From Ilex aquifolium (Eukaryota; Streptophyta; Magnoliopsida; Aquifoliales; Aquifoliaceae), in NCBI GenBank assembly GCA_951799425.1, contig OX637405.1, positions 28,126,635 to 28,190,634 on the forward strand: a stretch of DNA of 64,000 bases, in the 5' to 3' direction. The translations under genes were made by a program, and so were the position numbers. The notes under the pieces are model-generated. The model was not told the origin of the DNA. It ran no database searches and saw nothing but the letters and a program-made list of their open reading frames with translations. Of the stretch, positions 25,601 to 37,182 are shown one piece after another; position 1 is the stretch's first letter; each line of letters starts with the position of its first letter.

Positions 25601-27640
25601 TATAAACATCCCAGTTGACGAGTGCTCCCAAACTTGCTTATCATGTCTCGCACTCAAAAATATATTTGAAGAAAAAATTTTTGATAACATTCAACTCCCC
25701 TATGATATCTTGCAGCTGCCATTGACTATTTACCCAAACCTATGATAGCTAGGAAAAAATTGTGGTCTAGTATCATCTTTAAGAATTAGAGGGCCCTCAC
25801 CCCAACCAGTTATCGCACCAAAAATCAACTCTCTCACCTGAACCCACCATTTGACTAAGGATGTTGTGACTAAGTTTTCTTTCCCCATCCTACCATCATA
25901 TTCACAAACTAGTAGCTTGCGCAAAAATTTAATACTTTTTTAGGGAAGATCTTTGGTTGGCAAGGAGAGGAATTAATGAGGCTTGTGAAATCAGTGGTGA
26001 GATATTGATGTTTATTGGAAGCCACAAAAATCCTTTGAAAAACCATTTAGTCGTGAATGCAAGAACTGTCCAGTTGCTCCTATTTAACCAATTTCCTTTA
26101 ATGTACTTGTTTGTCTCCCCAGCAAATTGTAAGTACTCACTCTCCTATGCTGAGGAGATGGTTGAAGTTGAATCAGATGACCAAATTGAGTGATTTAGTA
26201 ACTGAAGAGGAGGAAGAGAATTAATGAGATGATTAGTGGCCCAAACTTAGTTGACTCTCTTTTTGCTTATATCCTCGATTTGTGAGGAGAGTTTGTTTGT
26301 GTTGGCCTTGCCTCTCTGGTTATGGAAGTGTTTTTCTATTTTTGGTTGGGTGTGAGTTGCTTTTATCGTCTTGTATTGTGAGAGGTATCTCTTGGTTCAT
26401 TCGACTAGTTTTCAGATGCTGTGGATTTGCTTTGTTGGGTTTCCCTCCTCTCTTAGGGGGTGAGACAATGTTTGGGTTCTGCTCTCAGCGGAGTGTTGAA
26501 CCTTGTCGTGTAGTTTCTTTCTTCTGCAATGAAACCATTGCTTCCAAAAATAGGACTTGCAAGTTTAGCAGTCCTTTTTGTGCCTTTTAGAACCCATGTA
26601 TGGCATCTAGTATTTATGTTATAGAGAACTATGAGATCTAGTATTTATGTATGGCATCTAGTATTTATGTTAGAAGATCTTATGTTGGGTTTGATGGATA
26701 TAGCCGAGAACTATGACTCTACGATTTGGCTTGAATGAATTTTATTTTGTACAGGAGCTCTTCTCAGAAGTTGGTGACATAAAGCGATGTACTGTCCATT
26801 ACGATAGAAGTGGAAGATCAAAGGTATCCCCATCAAGTTCGCCGTAATCTGGTCCTCCTGGAATTTATATCTCCTATCTTACTTAAGAAATATTATTTCT
26901 CTTAGGGAACGGCCGAAGTAGTTTTTTCACGCCGGAAAGATGCTGAGGCAGCTGTCAAGAGGTACAACAATGTTCAACTAGATGGAAAACCTATGAAAAT
27001 TGAGATTCTGGGAACAAACATTGCTACGGCGGCTGCTGCTGTGCCTCCAGCTACAAATATCATGAAAGAAAATCATAATGGTGCACCCAGAAGGTTTGCT
27101 CTTCAGTTGTACCCTTGACCTTTCTATGTCACTGAAATTTAATTTTGGATATCTCAGCTAGTTGTGTATGCCAATGTCAATTGCTGTATATAAATGAGCA
27201 TCTCGAGCTATTTTTTAATGTGAGCGATCTCTTTAAATACCCATTCACATTTAATCGCCCTTTTATGGACAATGCTCAGTGTCATTTATATTTGTTCATA
27301 TATATTAAACGTCACTCAAACAGTAAATATTGCAAGGCATATTTACTTCATTACATGCCTTACAGAAACATTGTATATTTGTCAGTGTTTCCTAATTTGC
27401 TTTGCTTCTGATGGCATTTGTTTAAATATGACTGATTATGTGTTCCTTTTAACTTTGTTACCAATGAAATTCAGTCAAGGAAGAGGCGGTTACATGGGAC
27501 GTCCTCGAGGTGGTAGCGGTGGCATGAGGAGGGGTCGTGGTCCTCGTGGACAGGGTAGAGATCGTGGTGGAAAAGTATCTGCAGAAGATCTTGATGCTGA
27601 TTTAGAAAAGTATCATGGAGAAGCAATGCAAACAAATTGA
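10640..27640 (+). CDS. ALY: ALY/REF mRNA export factor (THO complex subunit 4)
   Basis: Nuclear RNA-binding adaptor of the TREX complex, linking splicing to mRNA export. Five exons: 10640-10792, 10928-11080, 26755-26823, 26906-27093, 27475-27640. All junctions are GT-AG and give a 242-codon frame, near the usual length (about 245). The start is the ATG beginning [17 protein letters not shown], the N-terminal motif that contacts the UAP56 helicase. The RRM spans residues about 85-164, with RNP2 LVISNL and RNP1 KGTAEVVF. A Gly/Arg-rich tail ([14 protein letters not shown]) precedes the C-terminal [20 protein letters not shown], the second conserved helicase-binding motif. No key motif is missing. 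Intron 2 (11081-26754) is 15.7 kb and packed with transposons; introns 1, 3 and 4 are 135, 82 and 381 bp. A MULE sits in the promoter. Identity is firm; the particular paralogue is not assigned. Confidence 0.96.
10810..10817 (-). promoter_or_regulatory. Telo-box (AAACCCTA) at start of ALY intron 1
   Basis: TAGGGTTT on the plus strand is the complement of the plant telo-box AAACCCTA, a motif common in the 5' regions and first introns of housekeeping genes. It lies 18 bp after exon 1. Function is inferred from motif and position only. Confidence 0.4.
11311..11575 (+). repeat. MITE-like AT-rich repeat in ALY intron 2
   Basis: It begins GAGCATCTCCAATCTTTATT, an end typical of plant MITEs, and shares a long block with 1-339 in opposite orientation. 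It ends near TTCCATTGGAACGG, which is only a partial counterpart of the start, so the right end is degraded. No coding potential. Confidence 0.55.
12638..12951. mobile_element. hAT-type MITE in ALY intron 2
   Basis: A 314-bp element. The ends are inverted repeats beginning CATGGTTCAA on both sides, followed by GATAC/CGATAC-rich sequence. The flanks TTTTGGAC (12630-12637) and TTTTAGAC (12952-12959) form an 8-bp duplication with one mismatch. The interior is rich in CCGATAC/GAGTCG motifs in both orientations and has no gene. Size and duplication fit a non-autonomous hAT. Confidence 0.75.
13080..16680 (+). pseudogene. L1-type LINE fragment 1 (reverse transcriptase, RNase H)
   Basis: A decayed non-LTR retrotransposon in ALY intron 2, same strand as the gene. 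Recognisable pieces in order: the pre-RT segment ([10 protein letters not shown], near 13490-13520); RT blocks with [18 protein letters not shown] (13790-13850) and [13 protein letters not shown] (about 14080-14120); the post-RT region with [20 protein letters not shown] (14515-14575); a C-terminal region with [10 protein letters not shown]; and a plant LINE RNase H with [20 protein letters not shown] and [16 protein letters not shown] (15770-15945). It ends in a 3' UTR and a short A-tract at 16675-16682. Many stops and frameshifts. A local duplication of AAGTTGGATATG (13898-13942) lies in the RT region. Confidence 0.85.
16690..17030. repeat. Tandem pair of about 175-bp repeats with tRNA-like motifs
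   Basis: Two imperfect direct repeats (about 16700-16860 and 16880-17030). Each contains TTTTGGAGTAAATGGTT-like sequence, then TATCAGAGCATGAGG / TATCGGAGCAGGAGG, then GTTTGAAT / GTTCGAAAT, then TGTTGTGCCCAAAATCTA-like sequence and CGTGAGGGG. TATCAGAGC resembles a tRNA-Met primer-binding site and GTTCGAAAT a weak pol III B box. I infer a retroelement or SINE-derived repeat; the family is unidentified. Confidence 0.5.
17603..18347 (-). repeat. Gypsy 3' LTR
   Basis: 745 bp with TG/CA ends. It encodes the last 66 or so codons of the polyprotein (down to 18149). It contains a threefold 25-bp repeat, AAGAAATATCTCTTACTTGC..., at about 17967-18045, and differs from the 5' LTR by carrying an extra GAAATAGTTCTT near 17822-17833. 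Confidence 0.95.
18149..22970 (-). pseudogene. Gypsy gag-pol polyprotein, one frameshift in integrase
   Basis: Starts at ATG 22970. Order by residue: gag about 1-355 with an N-terminal coiled coil ([20 protein letters not shown]); zinc knuckle about 360-378 ([14 protein letters not shown]); aspartic protease near 452 ([13 protein letters not shown], with DGG at the active-site position); reverse transcriptase with YFDDILVYS near 852; RNase H with [14 protein letters not shown] near 998 and [10 protein letters not shown]; integrase zinc finger about 1180-1225 (HX...[11 protein letters not shown]) and core Asp residues in SMDFVLGLP and VSDRDAKF. The frame breaks near 18970, where an A-run is one base longer than the frame allows. 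The remainder (to 18149, frame from 18979) has the integrase Glu region, the C-terminal domain and [15 protein letters not shown]. No other stop was seen, so this is the only clear lesion. Confidence 0.95.
23716..23727 (-). other. Primer-binding site of gypsy element
   Basis: GCTCTGATACCA on the plus strand is the complement of TGGTATCAGAGC, which pairs with the 3' end of initiator tRNA-Met. It lies 2 bp inside the 5' LTR boundary at 23730. Confidence 0.95.
23730..24462 (-). repeat. Gypsy 5' LTR with promoter
   Basis: 733 bp with TG/CA ends. On the minus strand it has CTATAAATA (complement of 24021-24029), a good TATA box for the genomic transcript, and the same threefold 25-bp repeat as the 3' LTR. 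The leader between the LTR and gag (22971-23715) has long T-runs (23504-23540) and no coding signal. Confidence 0.95.
25951..26595 (+). other. Intron 2 sequence, possible LINE 3' tail
   Basis: No clear protein match. The stretch 26455-26560 (TTAGGGGGTGAGACAATG ... CTTCTGCAATGAAACCATTG) resembles the 3' tail of plant L1 elements. This is a weak call by pattern only. Confidence 0.3.
26596..26672. repeat. Short tandem repeat (GGCATCTAGTATTTATGT)
   Basis: Three imperfect copies of ATGGCATCTAGTATTTATGT or GATCTAGTATTTATGT, ending about 80 bp before the ALY exon 3 acceptor. Confidence 0.75.
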
Positions 27641-28810
27641 GGCATTTATGATACAAGGTGTGCGCCAATTAGCTTGTTTGCGGATCTTACGCTGGAACTT
27701 GCTCGACTAATGACATACTTCTTCCAACATGCTACTAATATTGGAGGAAAATGCACCCATAGACGACTGTTTGGATTTTGTAGTGAAGCATAAGCTTCTT
27801 TTATTGGTACTGATAACTATGGAACAGTACCAGGCTTGATGTTAACAATGTTTCTACAATGTTTGTTTCTTTGTTTTGCCATATCTCCATATCATTTTTT
27901 CACCTAACTGTTTAAACTCATGGGAAACAAGGATTGGGCTGTTTTTTTTCTGGCTGGGGAAACAAGAGAGGTCTTTTGCCATAAAGGTGAGGAGATGCTG
28001 CATATTACTGGAACAATTATGCAGAAGCATGGTAATTGCTTATGTGCATTAAGCTGGGGAGATGTCTCTTCAAGGTCATCATCTTCTCCTTGGCACCCTT
28101 ATTCTATCTTTGCTTCCTCTTTGTTGGTAGAAGTTAGAGGTAACATGTCATTGTCTGTGAATTCTGATTTTGGGAATTGGCTGCTATTCCTCGTGATCCT
28201 ATTTGATTGGTTAGATGTTGGGACGCAGTGCATATTTTGTCTTGTGATGTTTGGATCGATAGCTTATGTGAAAACTTTTGAAATGAAAACCTTGAGTATA
28301 TTTTGGTGTTTTTTTTTTTTGTTTTTTGCGATGATAGGTTGGTTACCTGTGTTTTGAATTGATATTATTGTCTTACCCCAAAGTTTACTTTCAGCTTGTT
28401 TTAGAGATGGATTATTATACCTTCTATTGCTTATGAGATAGAGGACGGAACACTCACCGTTATAGTGGAAGACTTGAAAATTTTCACCCTTGTAGGAGTG
28501 TTGAATTTCAATGTTAAAAGAGGTTCAATTGCTTACGTTCATATTCAAACTATTACTCAGAAAGAACAAGAATCCTTGTAAATTCACGTCTTGATTTTAA
28601 ATATTGATAATCTTTTTTAAATATTGACAATCTCTTGGTACTATATGGCAAGTTGATGCGGTATCGCCAATTAATAATATTAAAACAAATAAATAAATGG
28701 ACTTTACAAAAATTTATAACTAATTTGTTATGTAAGCAAATAACTCTTCATTTTTATTCCATGTAAATTCAAGTGAGATTCACCTTGACTATTTGAAATT
28801 TTATTATTGG
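27641..28810 (+). other. ALY 3' UTR and downstream intergenic DNA
   Basis: No protein-coding signal is convincing. The 3' UTR begins at 27641. A 145-codon open frame at 27920-28357 has no recognisable domain and lies where the UTR is expected. AATAAATAAATGG near 28685 could serve as a distal polyadenylation signal, but the true end cannot be placed from sequence. Confidence 0.4.
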
Positions 28811-28811
28811 T

Positions 28812-28850
28812 TGGTGATACTATGTCATCAATGGTGACTTAGTATCACCA
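28812..28850. repeat. Short perfect-looking hairpin
   Basis: Arms of 16 nt, TGGTGATACTATGTCA (28812-28827) and TGACTTAGTATCACCA (28835-28850), with one mismatch and a 7-nt loop. It could be the core of a decayed MITE. Function unknown. Confidence 0.65.
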
Positions 28851-29079
28851 TTGCATTCAATATTTATTCATTGGGGTCAAGTTATGAGAAATTTATCCCT
28901 CATAAATATCCTAGTTCCGGCGTGAATGACTTATTTTTGACCGGACCGGGGAGGAGGTTAATTGAGATGCACGTAAATTGGTCTGAACATTCTTGACCGT
29001 TGAACCCAAAAAAAGAAAAATAATCACTGCAATTTGATAAAACAGTATCGGACGGGCGTTCTAATTTGGTGAGGTAAAT

Positions 29080-30745
<1,666 letters not shown>

Positions 30746-32589
30746 TACCTGTAACTTTCTCTTCGAAGTGTTGCAAATAAAGTTTTTGGTAAGTAGGTGG
30801 CAGTAGAAAATTTGAATTCACTAATTGGATCATGAAGCTACATAGTATAGTGTAAATCCACAAAATTGAGTTGGCATATTTAATGCGTTAGGATGGAATA
30901 GTATTTGCCTAAACCACTCGAAACATGCATTGCCTACATAAACATGGTACAAACTTTTATTTAAAAGAACACCACTCGAACCAATTATCAGCTGCCACAG
31001 TCTTGCGTTAATACAACTATTTACCTTCTACTGCAATAACATAATTCAAACATCTACGAAATTATTGGAATAACACTTCAATTTTTTGTTAGAAAAAATG
31101 ATAATCTACTAAAAAATGTTGAACCCTCATTCGAGCACTCGTAGTCGTAGAGCTAATAGTGCTTGAAGACACTGTTAAAATTTGAAATCTTTTGTACTTC
31201 ATTATATAAATATACAAAAAAAAAATATGCATATATATATATATATTGAATATAGTTTAAAGTTAACTTTCATAGAGCCAACCAAATCTCTACCCCAACT
31301 AAATCTATAAATAACCCATGTAAATATCAACTTTTCAATACAACAATCCCAAGTCACATATTCTTATGCAGAAAAACAAACAAACAATCAATCACAAAAC
31401 ATACGGTTGACCAATCAAAAACAACAAACACAGATTTTTGAAACTATAGACATTAGATTCACAACGATCATGGTATAGAGGGCAAATTTACAATTCAAAT
31501 GAAAGAGAAGCCAAGGAAAATAATAGAGTGTGAAAAAAAAAACCAAAAGAGAAGTCATTTGGTAGGTGTACTATCAAGAACACCAGTTGAACAGATGAAA
31601 TCAGTTGTTGTATGGATATCAAGATTCAGAAATGCACTTAACACATTGAAGAACTTAAGGCTAATCATTATCAAAGATAACCTTGAGTAAATCAAACCTC
31701 AAATTCAAAATGAAAATGGTTTTCAGCTATTGGCTTACTTTTAGAATCAAAACATCATGCTAAACCTACTTTTTTTTTTAATACAACCCCTTAGCAGCAA
31801 ATCATACAAATAGAAATTTGCATCGGCATCTACCTATAAATAGAGGTGATAAAACATACCATTATTTTTTGCAAGTGTGGAATTTTTTCTAAGTTAGAAA
31901 TGACTGCTCTACCAGCATATTATTTGCAAGCACAATGAGAAATCTCAGACGAGAAGGTATTGTTGACTAGGTGGTGATTGTCTTGTACTACTAGCATCAT
32001 CCTAACTTAGGCAAGATCATTGTATACCCATCAAGCTAAGCATACTTGAAATGCAAAAGAGCCAATCTCTTCTATCAATATGTTCGCCATTCTACATCAA
32101 TTTGTTTCAGCCATTGCTTGATGACTGAATGGTGTGACTTGGGGGGTACAACATGGGTATGTTTTAACAACCATTCATCAATACTTGCTGTTAAATTCAT
32201 TAGAAATTGCAGAGGGTACAGCAAATCTATGGTGGTCAATCCTACTTACCCTTGCAATCAATCAAAAGGTAAACTCACCAAAAGACCTGACATACTCTCC
32301 AAGACAAAACCCCCAATTCTTTACATAGATTCATATTTGGTATACACTCTATCCGCTAAGATAAATCTATTCATATAATCATATGGGTGTATGAGAGAGA
32401 GAGAGAGATCAATTGGAGCCAAAATAGACCAAATTCATTGAGAACTAACAGATTAACGATCAAAGATAGATCACAGAACATTCAACAAAGAAATCTAAAA
32501 CCCTAATATTTCAAAACACTCGTACTACTAGCCTTAAACCCCAAATTTACAACCGATACTACAATCAACAAACCCAAACCCACCATAAC
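30746..32589. other. Non-coding, nothing recognised
   Basis: AT-rich intergenic DNA with a short (TA)n at about 31221-31237 and a (GA)n run at 32392-32407. Small open frames here (for example 31499-31690) have no recognisable domain. The last 150 bp are probably the histone H4 3' UTR. Confidence 0.5.
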
Positions 32590-33170
<581 letters not shown>

Positions 33171-33323
33171 GTGCTTTTTTGGGTTCTGTTGGGTATGGGG
33201 TTTGTTTTTTTGGGGGGGTTGCATCGGAGGGCTTGTCCAATTTGGTTTGAATTTGAAATTTCAAAAGCACTAGTTTGAGGTTACCGGCAAAGGGTCGTAG
33301 AATTATTTTCACAAAATTTGATA

Positions 33324-34558
33324 GGGTAAATTACTAAATTACACTCATACTCCCTGATATTTGACTAAATAATACGGAGACCCCTTGATATTTTTAAAAT
33401 TACACTGAGACCCCTTGTTGGCGTCAATAGATGACCGAGGTTAACATAATTAATAAATGACTATTTTGACCCTTTAACTTAATTTAAAATAAATATATAA
33501 TAAATTAAATATATTACAAAAAATTAAATTAATAAGTCAAAAAAAAAAAATCTCTCTCCTATTCACTCATCCCTTACCCCACCCGACCGCTGCCGCCACC
33601 ACTCATCCTCATCTCCTCTCTCTCTCTCTCACAAATCCCCCATTTTCTATCTCTGTCAGATAACCCTAACCCCCGCCCTAACCCACCCAACCCAGCTACC
33701 ACCACCACCACTCTCAACTCTCTTATCCCTCTCACAGATCCCCCTAAGCTCCGCCCCTCCCTATAACCCTCCCAACCTATCCAACCCAGATGTCACCACC
33801 ACCACTCCCAACCCCCCCGTCTCTTTCCCAAATACCTCAAACCCCCGCCGCTCTCTGCAACAAACACCATTGCACCCAACCCCAGCTGCCACCACCACCA
33901 TTCCTAACCCATTTCTTTTTCTCTCTCCCTCTCAGATCCCCTAGGCCCTCGTCCCCTCCCTACAACAAACCCTACCACACCCAACCCTCCCAACCCAACT
34001 GCCACTACCACCACTCTCGACTCCTTCTTTCTCTCTCCCTCTCAAATCTCCCAGGCCCCTGCCCCCTCCCTACAACAAACCCCACCACACCCAACCCAAC
34101 TGCCACCATCACCACCACTCCAAACCCTCCACTCCCAACCTCCTTTTTTCTCTCTTTACCTCTTTCTCTTCTCTCCCTCTTAGATCCCTCAGGGCCTCGC
34201 CCCCTCCCTACAAGCTGCCACTGCCATCACCACTCCCAGTTAATGGTATTTTTGATTAATTTTAATCAAAATATAATGGTTTAATGTTAATCTTTGATTA
34301 ATTTTTATAATTGCATAATTAGTGTTGTTAAAATGGTAAATTATTGATAATTAGTAGACAAGATTGTCTTAGAAAATGTTGGGCATGTTATAAAGGGGTA
34401 ATTTTGGAATTAAACAAATTTTGTTCCTTGACATCACTATTTTCTATTAGTCAAACTAACGGTGAGAAGATGGAAGGGGTGTTCGTGTCATGATTTTTAA
34501 ATTTCAGGGGTCGCCGTGCAATTTTAAAAATGTCAAGGGGTGTGAGTGTAATTTATCC
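33324..34558. mobile_element. Non-autonomous MULE (B), upstream of H4
   Basis: AATTTGATA at 33315-33323 and 34559-34567 is a perfect 9-bp target duplication. The ends are inverted repeats of about 90 bp: GGGTAAATTACTAAATTACACTC at the left and, in complement, GGATAAATTACACTCACACC at the right. The interior (33550-34230) is pyrimidine-rich with about five degenerate 110-130 bp units built from CCACCACCACTC, TCTCTCCCTCTCAGATCCCC and CCCTCCCTACAACAAACC. There is no transposase. Confidence 0.9.
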
Positions 34559-34768
34559 AATTTGATATTACTTTTACTAGATGTTCCGTACACATGGTTA
34601 TTCGAGAGAATTAAATAGTTAAATAATATTAAAAATAATTAATAATTATTTGAGAAAAATAATGGATAATATTAATATTTCATAAATGGATGCAATTGGG
34701 ATGAATTAAAAAAAGAATCATGGGGTAGTTATTTATAAAAAAATATTATTAATATTTTAAGAGATGAC

Positions 34769-34856
34769 ACTAAACTCTTCCTATTCCTTTCCCTCTCCAT
34801 CTCTTCGTACGTACTAAACTCTTCCTATTCCTTTCCCTCTCCATCTCTTCATACGT
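34769..34856. repeat. 44-bp tandem duplication
   Basis: Two adjacent 44-bp copies of ACTAAACTCTTCCTATTCCT... differing at one base (G/A near 34807/34851). A recent local duplication with no coding content. The following 34857-35425 shows nothing I recognise. Confidence 0.9.
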
Positions 34857-37182
34857 CAAATGTTTTTGTTTTAACATTAAACAAATTTATTTAAAAATTA
34901 AAATATACATTTATGAATGACTAGCATTTTTTGAAAACAAAATTTTTAAATCTTAGCAGATAACATGTGTATATATGCAATAATCAAATTTGTGGAAAGA
35001 GTGTTTGTTAAATTTGACGGGACATGAGTCTTGGGCCTATCACTAGAAGACACGTGTATTAAGGTGGGTCACATAAGATGAACCTCATGCCCCAAGTATG
35101 TTCAAACCGAGAAGGTACTCAATTGTTGGCCTTTGGGACGTCTGAGGGATGTTGTGCCCTAGGACCGAGCAATGCAGCTAAACTAACTGAGGTACCCATT
35201 GAAGTCATCTAAAATGCTTGATGGGACGAGGTGGCAAGGAATGATTGCCCATGCCTTCACATCCTTGTGAAAACAAACACCAGATCAGTCGAATAACAAA
35301 AAAAGTCATGACCCTTACTTTCGTGAGCTAGTCAGGTTATTTTCCGGGACACGTCTTATTGAATGCTCGACTTCATTAAATGCTAAATGTTTTAGCCCCC
35401 GAGCAGATTTATCATTAAGATGTGTTGTTTGTGGTATTCCAAATATAATAAAATCACTTTTTATAATTTTTGATTTAAAACATGTAATGTAAATCAAAAC
35501 AGTAACAATCAAGTGCGAAACAGTTACACAAAAATAGTCTTACACAAAAGAGTTACATGTAACTGTTTGTATAACCAATATAAAAACTGACCCGATTGCA
35601 GAACAGGAACTGTTATTGAACTTTAGGTAGATCAAGGCTAGTGTTTGACACTATGTCCTTAAGACAGATTTCGCCCCCACACACGGTGTTTATGGAATAT
35701 CAAGTGTCTGTCTCACATGATACAATGATCTTTACACGAGCAGAAGTAGCACTCCAATCTACTCGTCTAGCGAACCAAAAATTGTGTTGTGTACTCTCCA
35801 AATGCTGACTACCTTAATGCCGAAATGCAATGCATTAATATCTGCCTTAATGGACTGATTAACGAATGAATGCAGAATGGTAATGAGCCTGGGTATTTAA
35901 AGACACTTTGGTGACTTTTCGGACAGTCATCATACTAAAAGACACAACCCAGTATGAACAGACACAATTCAATGCAAGCCAGAAGATACCACTTGTGTAA
36001 CTGTTCTATATGAACAGACACAACTCGGATTGGAGGGAAGCAAAAATTCGAACCAGTGCGATCCAACGGGTATCGAAAATTAATTTCGGATTAAGAAATT
36101 CTCGCCCAATTAATTAAATGAATTTTTTCCAAAAAGATAGGACTTGGTCTAAAACACACCCACACCCGTACCCGGCCCCGACCCGACCGGGTAGGGTCGT
36201 AGTGTGGAGGGCGGCCGACGCGCGCGTGTGTGGTAGAACTAAAGGCATGTAGGTGTTCGCTCCGCTCATAAAACTGTGGTACCCCTTGGGGCCCAATCTC
36301 ATAGAGCAAACTTGACCTATATATGCCCATGTATAACTTCTTCCTCAACCAATGTGGGATTGGTGTCAAATTTCACATTGCACAACCTTTATTTTCACAT
36401 TTCAAGAGGGTCACTTTGGAGCATATTTTCTCATTCGTTTCTTACTCGATTTGAACAAGTGAATATACTACATTATTCTCCTTACAGAGTAGAATATGGA
36501 CTAATGAAAATTTATTCGAAACAACGAACGGGTCTCACTATAATTTAGGCTCAAAGTCGACCAAAAATTCAGTTTTTATACTTAAAAAACTGTTTTGATC
36601 TAACAATCCCCCACATGAATGGAAAATTGGCTGTTAGTATGCAAATGATAATGCTAACACATTATAGAGAGTACATCTTTGGAAAGATCATGCATCGAGA
36701 TAGTTAGCTTTTGGCCTTGAACATTTCCTAGTGAAAGCCCATCGGACTTACAGGCTAAATAGTGAACGTGATGTCGTGAATTATTCAGTTGTTTGATAAA
36801 TCAGATCGAATAGACTCTACACATTCTCTTTCCTAACACAATTGTTTCTCATGATTGTGTTCATTTTTGGCCCTGAACAACTCCTGATTTTCATGAGTGC
36901 TTTAGAAAATTCAGCCTTCATAAATTCTCATAGAAGCGGCCCCTTCACACCTATATAGGTGACTCCTATTAGAAATATCCTGTAATTTTCCGCTTGAATT
37001 TTTCAAGGTATAAGAATCATTAAAAGCATAGCTTACCCTAATAAACTTTGCATGCAGCACTAGTTTATCATAGAAATAGGTAGGAGAGATTACCTCCTTA
37101 ATGCTTCTTTGAATCACGCATAATTCGGTTGTCCCTTTGAACCTATATCTTGGGATCTCCAGTCAACTAGGTTGGGTTGCTA

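Larger units (their letters stand above)
17031..25950 (-). pseudogene. L1-type LINE fragment 2, inverted and split by the gypsy element
   Basis: The reverse complement of 17031-17602 plus 24463-25950 aligns with the last 1.7 kb of LINE 1 (14950-16650). It carries the same RNase H and C-terminal motifs, for example WLNSP-region, MNEIAKKIW and SARHDK, at very roughly 85 percent identity by eye. The 3' end faces left (near 17031). About 230 bp at 17225-17455 have no counterpart in LINE 1. The gypsy element at 17603-24462 interrupts it and is flanked by ATTTG on both sides. Broken by stops. Confidence 0.85.

Noticed and set aside
26282..26590. 102-codon open frame in ALY intron 2
   Set aside because: Resembles a LINE 3' tail; no domain, codon use not gene-like.
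27920..28357. 145-codon open frame downstream of ALY
   Set aside because: Hydrophobic, T-rich and without a recognisable domain or intron signals; lies in the expected 3' UTR.
31499..31690. 63-codon open frame
   Set aside because: No domain, no conserved motif, AT-rich intergenic context.
33661..33690. Interstitial telomere repeat (CCCTAACCCCCGCCCTAACCC)
   Set aside because: Only two or three degenerate telomere-like words within the MULE B pyrimidine repeats; not a telomere array.
33790..34284. 164-codon Pro/Ser/Leu-rich open frame
   Set aside because: Translation of the pyrimidine-rich tandem repeats inside MULE B; no gene features.
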